64,000 nt of DNA from Leptidea sinapis (GCF_905404315.1 NC_066297.1:372001-436000); one strand, 5' to 3'. Shown: positions 28,141 to 42,318, counted from the first letter of the stretch. Notes: generated from the sequence alone by a model not told the origin. Program-made: numbers and translations.

Positions 28141-31100
28141 CGGCGGCCGTCTTAGATTTGAAAAATGATCACAGAATTGTTCTCTGCACCCTCGAGAACC
28201 TGGGACACGGTATCCATATTGCTTAAATCATAATTTTGTGCGGCGGCCATTTTGAATTTGAAAAATGATCACCAAATCGTTCTCAACACCCTCGAGAACC
28301 TCGGGTACGATACCCATAATGTAATAAACATAATTTTGTGCGATGGCCATTTTCGTTTTCAAAAATGATCCCAAAATTGTTCTCTGCACCCTCGAGAACC
28401 TAGGGTACGATATATATTTGATGAAATCATAATTTTGTGTGGCAGCCATCTTGGATTTCAAAAATGATCACAGAATTGTTCTTTGCACCCTCGAGAACCT
28501 CGGACACGATATCCATACTGTTGTCATCAAAATTTTGCGCAGCGGCCATCTTGGATTTTAAAATTGAACCCAAAATCATTCTCTGCACACTCGAGAATCT
28601 CGGACACGATATCCATTTTGCTGAAATCATAATTTTGTGCGGCGGCCATCTTGGACTTGATCACAAAATCGTTCTCTGCACCCTCGAGAACCTCGGGTAC
28701 GATACCCATAATGTTGTAATCATAATTTTGTGCGGCGGCCAACTTGGATTTCAAAAATGATCACAAAATCGTTCTCTACCCCCTCGAGAATCTCGGACAC
28801 GATCCATATTGCTAAAATCATAATTTTGTGCGGCAGCCATCTTGGATTTGAAAAATGTTCACAAAATCGTTTTCTGCAGCCTCGAGAACCTCGGATACGA
28901 TACCCATAATGTTGAAAGCATAATTTAGTGCGCTGGCCATCTTAGTTTTCAAAAATGATCCCAAAATCGTTCTCTGCACCCTCGAGAACCTCAGGTACGA
29001 TATCCATATTGCTGAAATCATAATTTTGTGTGGCGGCCATCTTGGATTTCAAAAATTATCACAGAATTGTTCTCTGCACCCTCGAGAACCTCGGATACGA
29101 TATCCATATTGCTAAAATCATAACTTTGTGCGGCGGCCATCTTGGATTTGAAAAATCTTTACCAAATCGTTAACTGCACCCTCGAGAATCTCGGACACGA
29201 TACCCATAATGTTGAAAGCATAATTTTGTGCGGTGGCCATCTTAGTTTTCAAAAATGATCCCAAAATCGTTCCCTGCACCCTCGAGAACCTCGAACACGA
29301 CATCCATATTGCTAAAACTATAACTTTGTGCGGCGACCATCTTGAATTTGAAAAATGATCACCAAATCGTTCTCTGCACCTTCGAGAACCTCAGACACGA
29401 TATCCATATTGCTGAAATCATAATTTTGTGGGGCGGCCATTTTGAATTTGAAAAATGATCACCAAATCGTTCTCAACACCCTCGAGAACCTCGGGTACGA
29501 TACCCATAATGTAATAGACATAATTTTGTGCGATGGCTATTTTCGTTTTCAAAAATGATCCCAAAATTGTTCTCTGCACCCTCGAGAACCTCGAACATCC
29601 ATATTGCTGAAATCATAATTTTGTGTGGCGGCCATCTTGGATTTCAAAAATTATCACAGAATTGTTCTCTGCACCCTCGAGAACCTCGGACACGATATCC
29701 ATACTGTTGTTATCAAAATTTTGGGCGGCGGCCATCTTGGATTTCAAAAATGATCACAAAATCGTTCTCAGCACCCTCGAGAATCTCGGACACGATATCC
29801 ATATTGCTAAAATCATAATTTTGTGCGGCGGCCAACTTGGATTTGAAAAATGTTCACAAAATCGTTTTCTGCAGCCTCGAGAACCTCAGGTACGATACCC
29901 ATAATGTTGAAAGCATAATTTTGTGCGCTGGCCATCTTAGTTTTCAAAAATGATCCCAAAATCGTTCTCTGCACCCTCGAGAACCTCGGACACGTTATCC
30001 ATATTGCTGAAAACATAATTGTTTGCGGCAGCCCTCTTGGATTTCAAAAATGATCACAGAACTGATCTCTTCACCCTCGAAAACCTCGGACACGATATCC
30101 ATACTGTTGTCATCAAAATTTTGCGCGGCGGCCCTCTTGGATTTTATAAATGATCCCAAAATCATTCTATGCAGCCTCGAGAATCTTGGACACGATATCC
30201 ATATTGCTGAAATCATAATTTTGTGCGGCGGCCAACTTGGATTTCAAAAATGATCACAAAATCGTTCTCTGCACCCTCGAGAACCTCGGATACGATATCC
30301 ATATTGCTAAAATCATAACTTTGTGCGGCGGCCATCTTGGATTTGAAAAATCTTTACCAAATCGTTAACTGCACCCTCGAGAATCTCGGACACGATACCC
30401 ATAATGTTGAAAGCATAATTTTGTGCGGTGGCCATCTTAGTTTTCAAAAATGATCCCAAAATCGTTCTCTGCACCCTCGAGAACCTCGAACACGATATCC
30501 ATATTGCTAAAATTATAACTTTGTGCGGCGACCATCTTGGATTTGAAAAATGATCACCAAATCGTTCTCTGCACCTTCGAGAACCTCAGACACGATATCC
30601 ATATTGCTGAAATCATAATTTTGTGCAGCGGCCGTCTTAGATTTCAAAAATGATCACAGTATTGTTCTCTGCACCCTCGAGAACCTGGGACACGGTATCC
30701 ATATTGCTTAAATCATAATTTTGTGCGGCGGCCATTTTGAATTTGAAAAATGATCACCAAATTGTTCTCAACACCCTCGAGAACCTCGGGTACGATACCC
30801 ATAATGTTGTAATCATAATTTTGTGCGATGGCCATCTTCGTTTTCAAAAATGATCCCAAAATTGTTCTCTGCACCCTCGAGAACCTAGGGTACGATATAT
30901 ATTTTATGAAATCATAATTTTGTGTGGCAGCCATCTTTGATTTCAAAAATGATCACAGAATTGATCTCTGCACCCTCGAGAACCTCGGACACGATATCCA
31001 TACTGTTGTCATCAAAATTTTGCGCAGCGGCCATCTTGGATTTTAAAATTGATCCCAAAATCATTCTCTGCACACTCGAGAATCTCGGACACGATATCCA

Positions 31101-31840
31101 TTTTGCTGAAATCAAAATTTTGTGCGGCGGCCATCTTGGACTTGTAAAATGATCACAAAATCGTTCTCTGCACCCTCGAGAACCTCGGGTACGATACCCA
31201 TAATGTTGTTACCAAAATTTTGGGCGGCGGCCATCTTGGATTTTATAAATGATCCCAAAATCATTCTCTGCACCCTCGAGAATCTCGGACACGATATCAA
31301 TATTGCTGAAAATATAATTTTGTGCGGCGGCCATCTTGGATTTCAAAAATGATCACAAAATCGTTCTCTGCACCCTCGAGAATCTCGGACACGATATCCA
31401 TATTGCTAAAATCATAATTTTGTGCGGTGGCCATCTTGGATTTGAAAAATGTTCACAAAATCGTTTTCTGCAGCCTCGAGAACCTCGGGTACGAAACCCA
31501 AAATGTTGAAAGCATAATTTTGTGCGCTGGCCATCTTAGTTTTCAAAAATGATCTCAAAATCGTTCTCTGCACTCTCGAGAGCCTCGGACACGATATCCA
31601 TATTGCTTAAAACATAATTGTTTGCGGCAGCCCTCTTGGATTTCAAAAATGATCACAGAACTGATCTCTGCACCCTCGAAAACCTCGGACACGATATCCA
31701 TACTTTTGTCATCAAAATTTTGCGCGGCGGCCATCTTGGATATTATAAATGAACCCAAAATCATTCTATGCAGCCTCGAGAATCTTGGACACGATATCCA
31801 TATTGCTGAAATCATAATTTAGTGCGGCGGCCATCTTGGA
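28141..31840 (+). repeat. right-domain satellite, 2,592-bp duplicated series
   Basis: The series 25835-26530 is repeated at 28427-29120. The offset is 2,592, falling to 2,590 after a two-base loss at 28803 ('cacgatccat' instead of 'cacgatatccat'). The copies share the 93-bp monomer (26060 and 28652). A further short monomer lies near 29594, where five bases are lost ('gaacatccat'). The rest is ordinary right-domain satellite. No gene. Confidence 0.85.
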
Positions 31841-33040
31841 TTTCAAAAATTATCACAAAATCGTTCTCTGCACCCTCGAGAATCTTGGACATGATATCCA
31901 TATTGCTGAAATCATAATTTTGTGCAGCGGCCAACTTGGATTTCAAAAATGATCACAAAATCGTTCTCTGCACCCTCGAGAACCTCGGATACGATATCCA
32001 TATTGCTAAAATCATAACTTTGTGCGGCGGCCATCTTGGATTTGAAAAATCTTTACCAAATCGTTAACTGCACCCTCGAGAATCTCGGACACGATACCCA
32101 TAATGTTGAAAGCATAATTTTGTGCGGTGGCCATCTTAGTTTTCAAAAATGATCCCAAAATCGTTCTCTGCACCCTCGAGAACCTCGAACACGACATCCA
32201 TATTGCTAAAACTATAACTTTGTGCGGCGACCATCTTGGATTTGAAAAATGATCACCAAATCGTTCTCTGCACCTTCGAGAACCTCAGACACGATATCCA
32301 TATTGCTGAAATCATAATTTTGTGCGGCGGCCGTCTTAGATTTGAAAAATGATCACAGAATTGTTCTCTGCACCCTCGAGAACCTGGGACACGGTATCCA
32401 TATTGCTGAAATCATAATTTTGTGCGGCGGCCATCTTGGATTTCAAAAATTATCACAAAATCGTTCTCTGCACCCTCGAGAATCTTGGACATGATATCCA
32501 TATTGCTGAAATCATAATTTTGTGCGGCGGCCAACTTGGATTTCAAAAATGATCACAAAATCGTTCTCTGCACCCTCGAGAACCTCGGATACGATATCCA
32601 TATTGCTAAAATCATAACTTTGTGCGGCGGCCATCTTGGATTTGAAAAATCTTTACCAAATCGTTAACTGCACCCTCGAGAATCTCGGACACGATACCCA
32701 TAATGTTGAAAGCATAATTTTGTGCGGTGGCCATCTTAGTTTTCAAAAATGATCCCAAAATCGTTCTCTGCACCCTCGAGAACCTCGAACACGACATCCA
32801 TATTGCTAAAACTATAACTTTGTGCGGCGACCATCTTGGATTTGAAAAATGATCACCAAATCGTTCTCTGCACCCTCGAGAACCTCAGACACGATATCCA
32901 TATTGCTGAAATCATAATTTTGTGCGGCGGCCGTCTTAGATTTGAAAAATGATCACAGAATTGTTCTCTGCACCCTCGAGAACCTGGGACACGGTATCCA
33001 TATTGCTGAAATCATAATTTTGTGCGGCGGCCATTTTGAA
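31841..33040 (+). repeat. 600-bp higher-order repeat, two copies
   Basis: Two tandem copies of the same six-monomer series as at 26481-28140. The 'ctttaccaaatcgttaactgc' marker lies near 32050 and 32650. The two copies are nearly identical, with single changes such as 'tgcaccttcg' versus 'tgcaccctcg'. Its recurrence 5.4 kb from the first cluster shows that this 600-bp unit is a mobile building block inside the array. Confidence 0.86.
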
Positions 33041-35179
33041 TTTGAAAAATGATCACCAAATCGTTCTCAACACCCTCGAGAACCTCGGGTACGATACCCA
33101 TAATGTAATAAACATAATTTTGTGCGATGGCCATTTTCGTTTTCAAAAATGATCCCAAAATTGTTCTCTGCACCCTCGAGAACCTAGGGTACGATATATA
33201 TTTGATGAAATCATAATTTTGTGTGGCAGCCATCTTGGATTTCAAAAATGATCACAGAATTGTTCTTTGCACCCTCGAGAACCTCGGACACGATATCCAT
33301 ACTGTTGTCATCAAAATTTTGCGCAGCGACCATCTTGGATTTTAAAATTGATCCCAAAATCATTCTCTGCACACTCGAGAATCTCGGACACGATATCCAT
33401 TTTCTGAAATCATAATTTTGTGCGGCGGCCATCTTGGACTTGTAAAATGATCATAAAATCGTTCTCTGCACCCTCGAGAACCTCGGGTACGATACCCATA
33501 ATGTTGTAATCATAATTTTGTGCGATGGCCATCTTCGTTTTCAAAAATAATCCCAAAATTGTTCTCTGCACCCTCGAGAAACTCGGACACGATATCAATA
33601 TTGCTGAAAATATAATTTTGTGCGGCGGCCATCTTGGATTTCAAAAATGATCACAAAATCGTTCTCTACCCCCTCGAGAATCTCGGACACGATATCCATA
33701 TTGCTAAAATCATAATTATGTGCGGCAGCCATCTTGGATTTGAAAAATGTTCACAAAATCGTTTTCTGCAGCCTCGAGAAACTCGGATACGATACCCATA
33801 ATGTTGAAAGCATAATTTAGTGCGCTGGCCATCTTAGTTTTCAAAAATGATCCCAAAATCGTTCTCTGCTTCCTCGAGAACCTCAGGTACGATATCCATA
33901 TTGCTGAAATCATAATTTTGTGTGGCGGCCATCTTGGATTTCAAAAATTATCACAGAATTGTTCTCTGCACCCTCGAGAACCTCGGACACGATATCCATA
34001 CTGTTGTTATCAAAATTTTGGGCGGCGGCCATCTTGGATTTTATAAATGATCCCAAAATCATTCTCTGCACCCTTGAGAATCTCGGACACGATATCAATA
34101 TTGCTTAAAATATAATTTTGTGCGGCGGCCATCTTGGATTTCAAAAATGATCACAAAATCGTTCTCTGCACCCTCGAGAATCTCGGACACGATATCCATA
34201 TTGCTAAAATCATAATTTTGTGCGGCGGCCAACTTGGATTTGAAAAATGTTCACAAAATCGTTTTCTGCAGCCTCGAGAACCTCGGGTACGATACCCATA
34301 ATGTTGAAAGCATAATTTTGTGCGCTGGCCATCTTAGTTTTCAAAAATGATCCCAAAATCGTTCTCTGCACCCTCGAGAACCTCGGACACGTTATCCATA
34401 TTGCTGAAAACATAATTGTTTGCGGCAGCCCTCTTGGATTTCAAAAATGATCACAGAACTGATCTCTTCACCCTCGAAAACCTCGGACACGATATCCATA
34501 CTGTTGTCATCAAAATTTTGCGCGGCGGCCCTCTTGGATTTTATAAATGATCCCAAAATCATTCTATGCAGCCTCGAGAATCTTGGACACGATATCCATA
34601 TTGCTGAAATCATAATTTTGTGCGGCGGCCAACTTGGATTTCAAAAATGATCACAAAATCGTTCTCTGCACCCTCGAGAACCTCGGATACGATATCCATA
34701 TTGCTAAAATCATAACTTTGTGCGGCGGCCATCTTGGATTTGAAAAATCTTTACCAAATCGTTAACTGCACCCTCGAGAATCTCGGACACGATACCCATA
34801 ATGTTGAAAGCATAATTTTGTGCGGTGGCCATCTTAGTTTTCAAAAATGATCCCAAAATCGTTCTCTGCACCCTCGAGAACCTCGAACACGATATCCATA
34901 TTGCTAAAATTATAACTTTGTGCGGCGACCATCTTGGATTTGATAAATGAGCACCAAATCGTTCTCTGCACCTTCGAGAACCTCAGACACGATATCCATA
35001 TTGCTGAAATCATAATTTTGTGCGGCGGCCGTCTTAGATTTTAAAAATGATCACAGAATTGTTCTCTGCACCCTCGAGAACCTGGGACACGGTATCCATA
35101 TTGCTTAAATCATAATTTTGTGCGGCGGCCATTTTGAATTTGAAAAATGATCACCAAATTGTTCTCAACACCCTCGAGA
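33041..35179 (+). repeat. right-domain satellite
   Basis: Uninterrupted 100-bp monomers. The series 33910-34650 resembles 22436-23000 and 29620-30250. The 99-bp 'gatatatatttgatg' monomer occurs near 33195, and another monomer lacking one base lies near 33402 ('ccattttctgaaatc'). No gene, RNA gene or mobile element was seen. Confidence 0.88.
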
Positions 35180-38100
35180 ACCTCGGGTACGATACCCATA
35201 ATGTTGTAATCATAATTTTGTGCGATGGCCATCTTCGTTTTCAAAAATGATCCCAAAATTGTTCTCTGCACCCTCGAGAATCTCGGACACGATATCAATA
35301 TTGCTGAAAATATAATTTTGTGCGGCGGCCATCTTGGATTTCAAAAATGATCACAAAATCGTTCTCTGCACCCTCGAGAATCTCGGACACGATATCCATA
35401 TTGCTAAAATCATAATTTTGTGCGGCAGCCATCTTGGATTTGAAAAATGTTCACAAAATCGTTTTCTGCAGCCTCGAGAACCTCGGATACGATACCCATA
35501 ATGTTGAAAGCATAATTTAGTGCGCTGGCCATCTTAGTTTTCAAAAATGATCCCAAAATCGTTCTCTGCACCCTCGAGAACCTCAGGTACGATATCCATA
35601 TTGCTGAAATCATAATTTTGTGTGGCGGCCATCTTGGATTTCAAAAATGATCACAGAATTGTTCTCTGCACCCTCGAGAACCTCGGACACGATATCCATA
35701 CTGTTGTCATCAAAATTTTGAGCGGCGGCCATCTTGGATTTTATAAATGATCCCAAAATCATTCTCTGCACCCTCGAGAATCTCGGACACGATATCAATA
35801 TTGCTGAAAATATAATTTTGTGCAGCGGCCATCTTGGATTTCAAAAATGATCACAAAATCGTTCTCTGCACACTCGAGAATCTCGGACACGATATCCATA
35901 TTGCTAAAATCATAATTTTGTGCGGTGGCCATCTTGGATTTGAAAAATGTTCACAAAATCGTTTTCTGCAGCCCCGAGAACCTCGGGTACGATACCCAAA
36001 ATGTTGAAAGCATAATTTTGTGCGCTGGCCATCTTAGTTTTCAAAAATGATCTCAAAATCGTTCTCTGCACTCTCGAGAGCCTCGGACACGATATCCATA
36101 TTGCTTAAAACATAATTGTTTGCGGTGGCCAACTTGGATTTCAAAAATGATCACAAAATCGTTCTCTGCACCCTCGAGAACCTCGGATACGATATCCATA
36201 TTGCTAAAATCATAACTTTGTGCGGCGGCCATCTTGGATTTGAAAAATCTTTACCAAATCGTTAACTGCACCCTCGAGAATCTCGGACACGATACCCATA
36301 ATGTTGAAAGCATAATTTAGTGCGCTGGCCATCTTAGTTTTCAAAAATGATCCCAAAATCGTTCTCTGCACCCTCGAGAACCTCGAACACGATATCCATA
36401 TTGCTAAAATTATAACTTTGTGCGGCGACCATCTTGGATTTGAAAAATGATCACCAAATCGTTCTCTGCACCTTCGAGAACCTCAGACACGATATCCATA
36501 TTGCTGAAATCATAATTTTGTGCGGCGGCCGTCTTAGATTTCAAAAATGATCACAGAATTGTTCTCTGCACCCTCGAGAACCTGGGACACGGTATCCATA
36601 TTGCTTAAATCATAATTTTGTGCGGCGGCCATTTTGAATTTGAAAAATGATCACCAAATTGTTCTCAACACCCTCGAGAACCTCGGGTACGATACCCATA
36701 ATGTTGTAATCATAATTTTGTGCGATGGCCATCTTCGTTTTCAAAAATGATCCCAAAATTGTTCTCTGCACCCTCGCGAACCTACCGTACGATATATATT
36801 TGATGAAATCATAATTTTGTGTGGCAGCCATCTTGGATTTCAAAAATGATCACAGAATTGATCTCTGCACCCTCGAGAACCTCGGACACGATATCCATAC
36901 TGTTGTCATCAAAATTTTGCGCAGCGGCCATCTTGGATTTTAAAATTGATCCCAAAATCATTCTCTGCACACTCGAGAATCTCGGACACGATATCCATTT
37001 TGCTGAAATCAAAATTTTGTGCGGCGGCTATCTTGGACTTGTAAAATGATCACAAAATCGTTCTCTGCAGCCTCGAGAACCTCGGGTACGATACCCATAA
37101 TGTTGTTATCATAATTTTGTGCGATGGCCATCTTCGTTTTCAAAAATGATCCCAAAATTGTTCTCTGCACCCTCGAGAATCTCGGACACGATATCAATAT
37201 TGCTGAAAATATAATTTTGTGCGGCGGCCATCTTGGATTTCAAAAATGATCACAAAATCGTTCTCTGCACCCTCGAGAATCTCGGACACGATATCCATAT
37301 TGCTAAAATCATAATTTTGTGCGGCAGCCATCTTGGATTTGAAAAATGTTCACAAAATCGTTTTCTGCAGCCTCGAGAACCTCGGATACGATACCCATAA
37401 TGTTGAAAGCATAATTTAGTGCGCTGGTCATCTTAGTTTTCAAAAATGATCCCAAAATCGTTGTCTGCACCCTCGAGAACCTCAGGTACGATATCCATAT
37501 TGCTGAAATCATAATTTTGTGTGGCGGCCATCTTGGATTTAAAAAATTATCACAGAATTGTTCTCTGCACCCTCGAGAACCTCGGACACGATATCCATAC
37601 TGTTGTTATCAAAATTTTGGGCGGCGGCCATCTTGGATTTTATAAATGATCCCAAAATCATTCTCTGCACCCTCGAGAATCTCGGACACGATATCAATAT
37701 TGCTGAAAATATAATTTTGTGCGGCGGCCATCTTGGATTTCAAAAATGATCACAAAATCGTTCTCTGCACCCTCGAGAATCTCGGACACCATATCCATAT
37801 TGCTTAAATCATAATTTTGTGCGGTGGCCATCTTGGATTTGAAAAATGTTCACAAAATCGTTTTCTGCAGCCCCGAGAACCTCGGGTACGATACCCAAAA
37901 TGTTGAAAGCATTATTTTGTGCGCTGGCCATCTTAGTTTTCAAAAATGATCTCAAAATCGTTCTCTGCACTCTCGAGAGCCTCGGACACGATATCCATAT
38001 TGCTTAAAACATAAATGTTTGCGGCAGCCCTCTTGGATTTCAAAAATGATCACAGAACTGATCTCTGCACCCTCGAAAACCTCGGACACGATATCCATAC

Positions 38101-39526
38101 TTTTGTCATCAAAATTTTGCGCGGCGGCCATCTTGGATATTATAAATGATCCCAAAATCATTCTATGCAGCCTCGAGAATCTTGGACACGATATCCATAT
38201 TGCTGAAATCATAATTTTGTGCGGCGGCCAACTTGGATTTCAAAAATGATCACAAAATCGTTCTCTGCACCCTCGAGAACCTCGGATACGATATCCATAT
38301 TGCTAAAATCATTACTTTGTGCGGCGGCCATCTTGGATTTGAAAAATCTTTACCAAATCGTTAACTGCACCCTCGAGAATCTCGGACACGATACCCATAA
38401 TGTTGAAAGCATAATTTTGTGCGGTGGCCATCTTAGTTTTCAAAAATGATCCCAAAATCGGTCTCTGCACCCTCGAGAACCTCGAACACGATATCCATAT
38501 TGCTATAATTATAACTTTGTGCGGCGACCATCTTGGATTTGAAAAATGATCACCAAATCGTTCTCTGCACCTTCGAGAACCTCAGACACGATATCCATAT
38601 TGCTGAAATCATAATTTTGTGCGGCGGCCGTCTTAGATTTCAAAAATGATCACAGAATTGTTCTCTGCACCCTCGAGAACCTGGGACACGGTATCCATAT
38701 TGCTTAAATCATAATTTTGTGCGGCGGCCATTTTGAATTTGAAAAATGATCACCAAATTGTTCTCAACACCCTCGAGAACCTCGGGTACGATACCCATAA
38801 TGTTGTAATCATAATTTTGTGCGGTGGCCATCTTAGTTTTCAAAAATGATCCCAAAATCGGTCTCTGCACCCTCGAGAACCTCGAACACGACATCCATAT
38901 TGCTAAAACTATAACTTTGTGCGGCGACCATCTTGAATTTGAAAAATGATCACCAAATCGTTCTCTGCACCTTCGAGAACCTCAGACACGATATCCATAT
39001 TGCTGAAATCATAATTTTGTGCGGCGGCCGTCTTAGATTTGAAAAATGATCACAGAATTGTTCTCTGCACCCTCGAGAACCTGGGACACGGTATCCATAT
39101 TGCTTAAATCATAATTTTGTGCGGCGGCCATTTTGAATTTGAAAAATGATCACCAAATCGTTCTCAACACCCTCGAGAACCTCGGGTACGATACCCATAA
39201 TGTAATAAACATAATTTTGTGCGATGGCCATTTTCGTTTTCAAAAATGATCCCAAAATTGTTCTCTGCACCCTCGAGAACCTAGGGTACGATATATATTT
39301 GATGAAATCATAATTTTGTGTGGCAGCCATCTTGGATTTCAAAAATGATCACAGAATTGTTCTTTGCACCCTCGAGAACCTCGGACACGATATCCATACT
39401 GTTGTCATCAAAATTTTGCGCAGCGGCCATCTTGGATTTTAAAATTGATCCCAAAATCGTTCTCTGCACCCTCGAGAACCTCGAACACGACATCCATATT
39501 GCTAAAACTATAACTTTGTGCGGCGG
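35180..39526 (+). repeat. 4.35-kb satellite segment duplicated at 58538-62884
   Basis: Matches 58538-62884 at a constant offset of 23,358 with no net indel. Shared private variants include 'gcggtggccaacttgg' at 36123 and 59481, and the altered 'cgcgaacctac' monomer near 36776 and 60134. After removing the two mobile elements (7,296 and 1,074 bp including target duplications), the original spacing of the copies is 14,988 bp of satellite. The copies diverge near 39526, where the second is rearranged. Confidence 0.88.
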
Positions 39527-41331
39527 CCATCTTGGATTTCAAAAATGATCACAAAATCGTTCTCTGCACCCTCGAGAATCTCGGACACGATATCCATATT
39601 GCTAAAATCATAATTTTGTGCGGCGGCCAACTTGGATTTGAAAAATGTTCACAAAATCGTTTTCTGCAGCCTCGAGAACCTCGGGTACGATACCCATAAT
39701 GTTGAAAGCATAATTTTGTGCGCTGGCCATCTTAGTTTTCAAAAATGATCCCAAAATCGTTCTCTGCACCCTCGAGAACCTCGGACACGTTATCCATATT
39801 GCTGAAAACATAATTGTTTGCGGCAGCCCTCTTGGATTTCAAAAATGATCACAGAACTGATCTCTTCACCCTCGAAAACCTCGGACACGATATCCATACT
39901 GTTGTCATCAAAATTTTGCGCGGCGGCCCTCTTGGATTTTATAAATGATCCCGAAATCATTCTATGCAGCCTCGAGAATCTTGGACACGATATCCATATT
40001 GCTGAAATCATAATTTTGTGCGGCGGCCAACTTGGATTTCAAAAATGATCACAAAATCGTTCTCTGCACCCTCGAGAACCTCGGATACGATATCCATATT
40101 GCTAAAATCATTACTTTGTGCGGCGGCCATCTTGGATTTGAAAAATCTTTACCAAATCGTTAACTGCACCCTCGAGAATCTCGGACACGATACCCATAAT
40201 GTTGAAAGCATAATTTTGTGCGGTGGCCATCTTAGTTTTCAAAAATGATCCCAAAATCGGTCTCTGCACCCTCGAGAACCTCGAACACGATATCCATATT
40301 GCTATAATTATAACTTTGTGCGGCGACCATCTTGGATTTGAAAAATGATCACCAAATCGTTCTCTGCACCTTCGAGAACCTCAGACACGATATCCATATT
40401 GCTGAAATCATAATTTTGTGCGGCGGCCGTCTTAGATTTCAAAAATGATCACAGAATTGTTCTCTGCACCCTCGAGAACCTGGGACACGGTATCCATATT
40501 GCTTTAATCATAATTTTGTGCGGCGGCCATTTTGAATTTGAAAAATGATCACCAAATTGTTCTCAACACCCTCGAGAACCTCGGGTACGATACCCATAAT
40601 GTTGTAATCATAATTTTGTGCGATGGCCATCTTCGTTTTCAAAAATGATCCCAAAATTGTTCTCTGCACCCTCGAGAACCTAGGGTACGATATATATTTG
40701 ATGAAATCATAATTTTGTGTGGCAGCCATCTTGGATTTCAAAAATGATCACAGAATTGATCTCTGCACCCTCGAGAACCTCAGACACGATATCCATACTG
40801 TTGTCATCAAAATTTTGCGCAGCGGCCATCTTGGATTTTAAAATTGATCCCAAAATCATTCTCTGCACACTCGAGAATCTCGGACACGATATCCATTTTG
40901 CTGAAATCAAAATTTTGTGCGGCGGCCATCTTGGACATGTAAAATGATCACAAAATCGTTCTCTGCACCCTCGAGACCCTCGGGTACGATACCCATAATG
41001 TTGTAATCATAATTTTGTGCGATGGCCATCTTCGTTTTCAAAAATGATCCCAAAATTATTCTCTGCACCCTCGAGAATCTCGGACACGATATCAATATTG
41101 CTGAAAATATAATTTTGTGCGGCGGCCATCTTGGATTTCAAAAATGATCACAAAATCGTTCTCTGCACCCTCGAGAATCTCGGACACGATATCCATATTG
41201 CTAAAATCATAATTTTGTGCGGCAGCCATCTTGGATTTGAAAAATGTTCACAAAATCGTTTTCTGCAGCCTCGAGAACCTCGGATACGATACCCATAATG
41301 TTGAAAGCATAATTTAGTGCGCTGGCCATCT
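39527..41331 (+). repeat. right-domain satellite up to the retrotransposon
   Basis: Continues the array to the insertion point. About 40320-41142 matches 63180-64000 at offset 22,858, 500 bp less than the neighbouring duplication, so five monomers differ between the copies. The last satellite bases before the element are 'gctggccatct', in mid-monomer. Confidence 0.88.
41328..41331. repeat. target site duplication ATCT (left)
   Basis: The satellite bases ATCT precede the 5' LTR here and recur immediately after the 3' LTR at 48624-48627. Joining the flanks over one copy restores the normal 'ggccatcttagttttc' monomer. A 4-bp duplication is typical of many Ty3/gypsy integrases. Confidence 0.9.
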
Positions 41332-42299
41332 TGTAACGTTGTATATATATATTGTAACGTTATTTTACATAAAATAATGAAATAAAAATAAACTAATAAC
41401 ATAAAATAATGAAATAAAAATAAACTAATAACATAAAATAATAAAACTAATAAATATTAAAACGTAAACACTTTTGTGCGCGAGCGTAGGCGAGTTTTTT
41501 GTTGTTCATAAAAAAATGCATGGCTCGCTCGCGTCACCCGTCGCCCGGCTATCGCCATACCACGGCTGCGCTCGGTAATAGCAACACGTCAATATATTAT
41601 GTGCAGTGACTTATCACGTTTGCCGTAAAATACCTAGTTATATAATTTTTTTAATCACCGGTTGACAACTTAACATAATATAAAAATAAGTTTCAAGGAT
41701 TATCGTCACCCCGATAGGGTAAGTGTTGGACACGTGTTAATATCATTTGAGTACTTGTAAAACTTTGAAGTAGTTATTTAAAATGTAGTATTTTAGCAAA
41801 CATTTAATTTTCTTTTCAAAATTAATTATTCTTTCTTTGCTTTCGCTTCCTTTTCTTTTTTTTATTATTGTAACTCCGTTCTGATTGTGAACAACTACAC
41901 CTCCTGCTTACGGCTTCACCCTTAATGATAGACACGGACGCACGTGGTTCACAATCAGCGGAGACATAAGAATGTGGTCTTAACTGTGGACATCATTCAC
42001 AGGGTTCCAGGATAAGATTTTGGAACGTTAAAAGATATAATTCCACCAAGTTCCGGTGATTAGTTACCCGGACACCGAGTATCGGGAATCACCTGCGACA
42101 CGTCGAGTCATAACCTCCAGCTGAGGGGCCTGCACCGGCGTCTTCAACGTCAGGGGAGTACCGAGCTACAAGGACAAACTAGATCAACCAACAATACACC
42201 CTACGACCCTTGCTCAAATTGTATTTTAATTATTTTTAAATATACATCATTTAAAGGCCGGTACGGGTAGTTTCATTTAAGCCCCCCGTAACCGTAGCA
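41332..42299 (+). repeat. 5' LTR (968 bp)
   Basis: Begins TGTAACG and ends GTAGCA, the canonical TG...CA. The start motif TGTAACGTT recurs at about 41353. A 32-bp A-rich direct repeat occupies 41367-41398 and 41399-41430, with a partial third copy. Two stem-forming pairs are visible: 41479-41486 with 41526-41533 (CGCGAGCG arms), and 41881-41892 with 41947-41958 (CTGATTGTGAAC arms). A TATATAA at 41639-41645 is a possible core promoter element, and several AATAAA motifs could serve as polyadenylation signals. U3/R/U5 boundaries cannot be set from sequence alone. Confidence 0.96.
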
Positions 42300-42300
42300 T

Positions 42301-42318
42301 TGGCGCCCATATCGTGGT
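42301..42318 (+). other. primer binding site
   Basis: One base after the LTR end, TGGCGCCCATATCG begins with TGG, the complement of a tRNA CCA tail. Its first eight bases equal the start of the tRNA-Lys3-type primer site known from lentiviruses, but the following bases do not match it. The tRNA is therefore not assigned. Position and the TGG start make the role secure; the 3' limit is approximate. Confidence 0.8.

Noticed and set aside
1..41300. Dozens of 60-107-codon open frames on both strands with similar peptides
   Set aside because: They arise from a 100-bp repeat (shifting one frame per monomer) that is poor in stop codons. They start and end at class-specific positions, have no initiation context or domain, and the same DNA is open on both strands.
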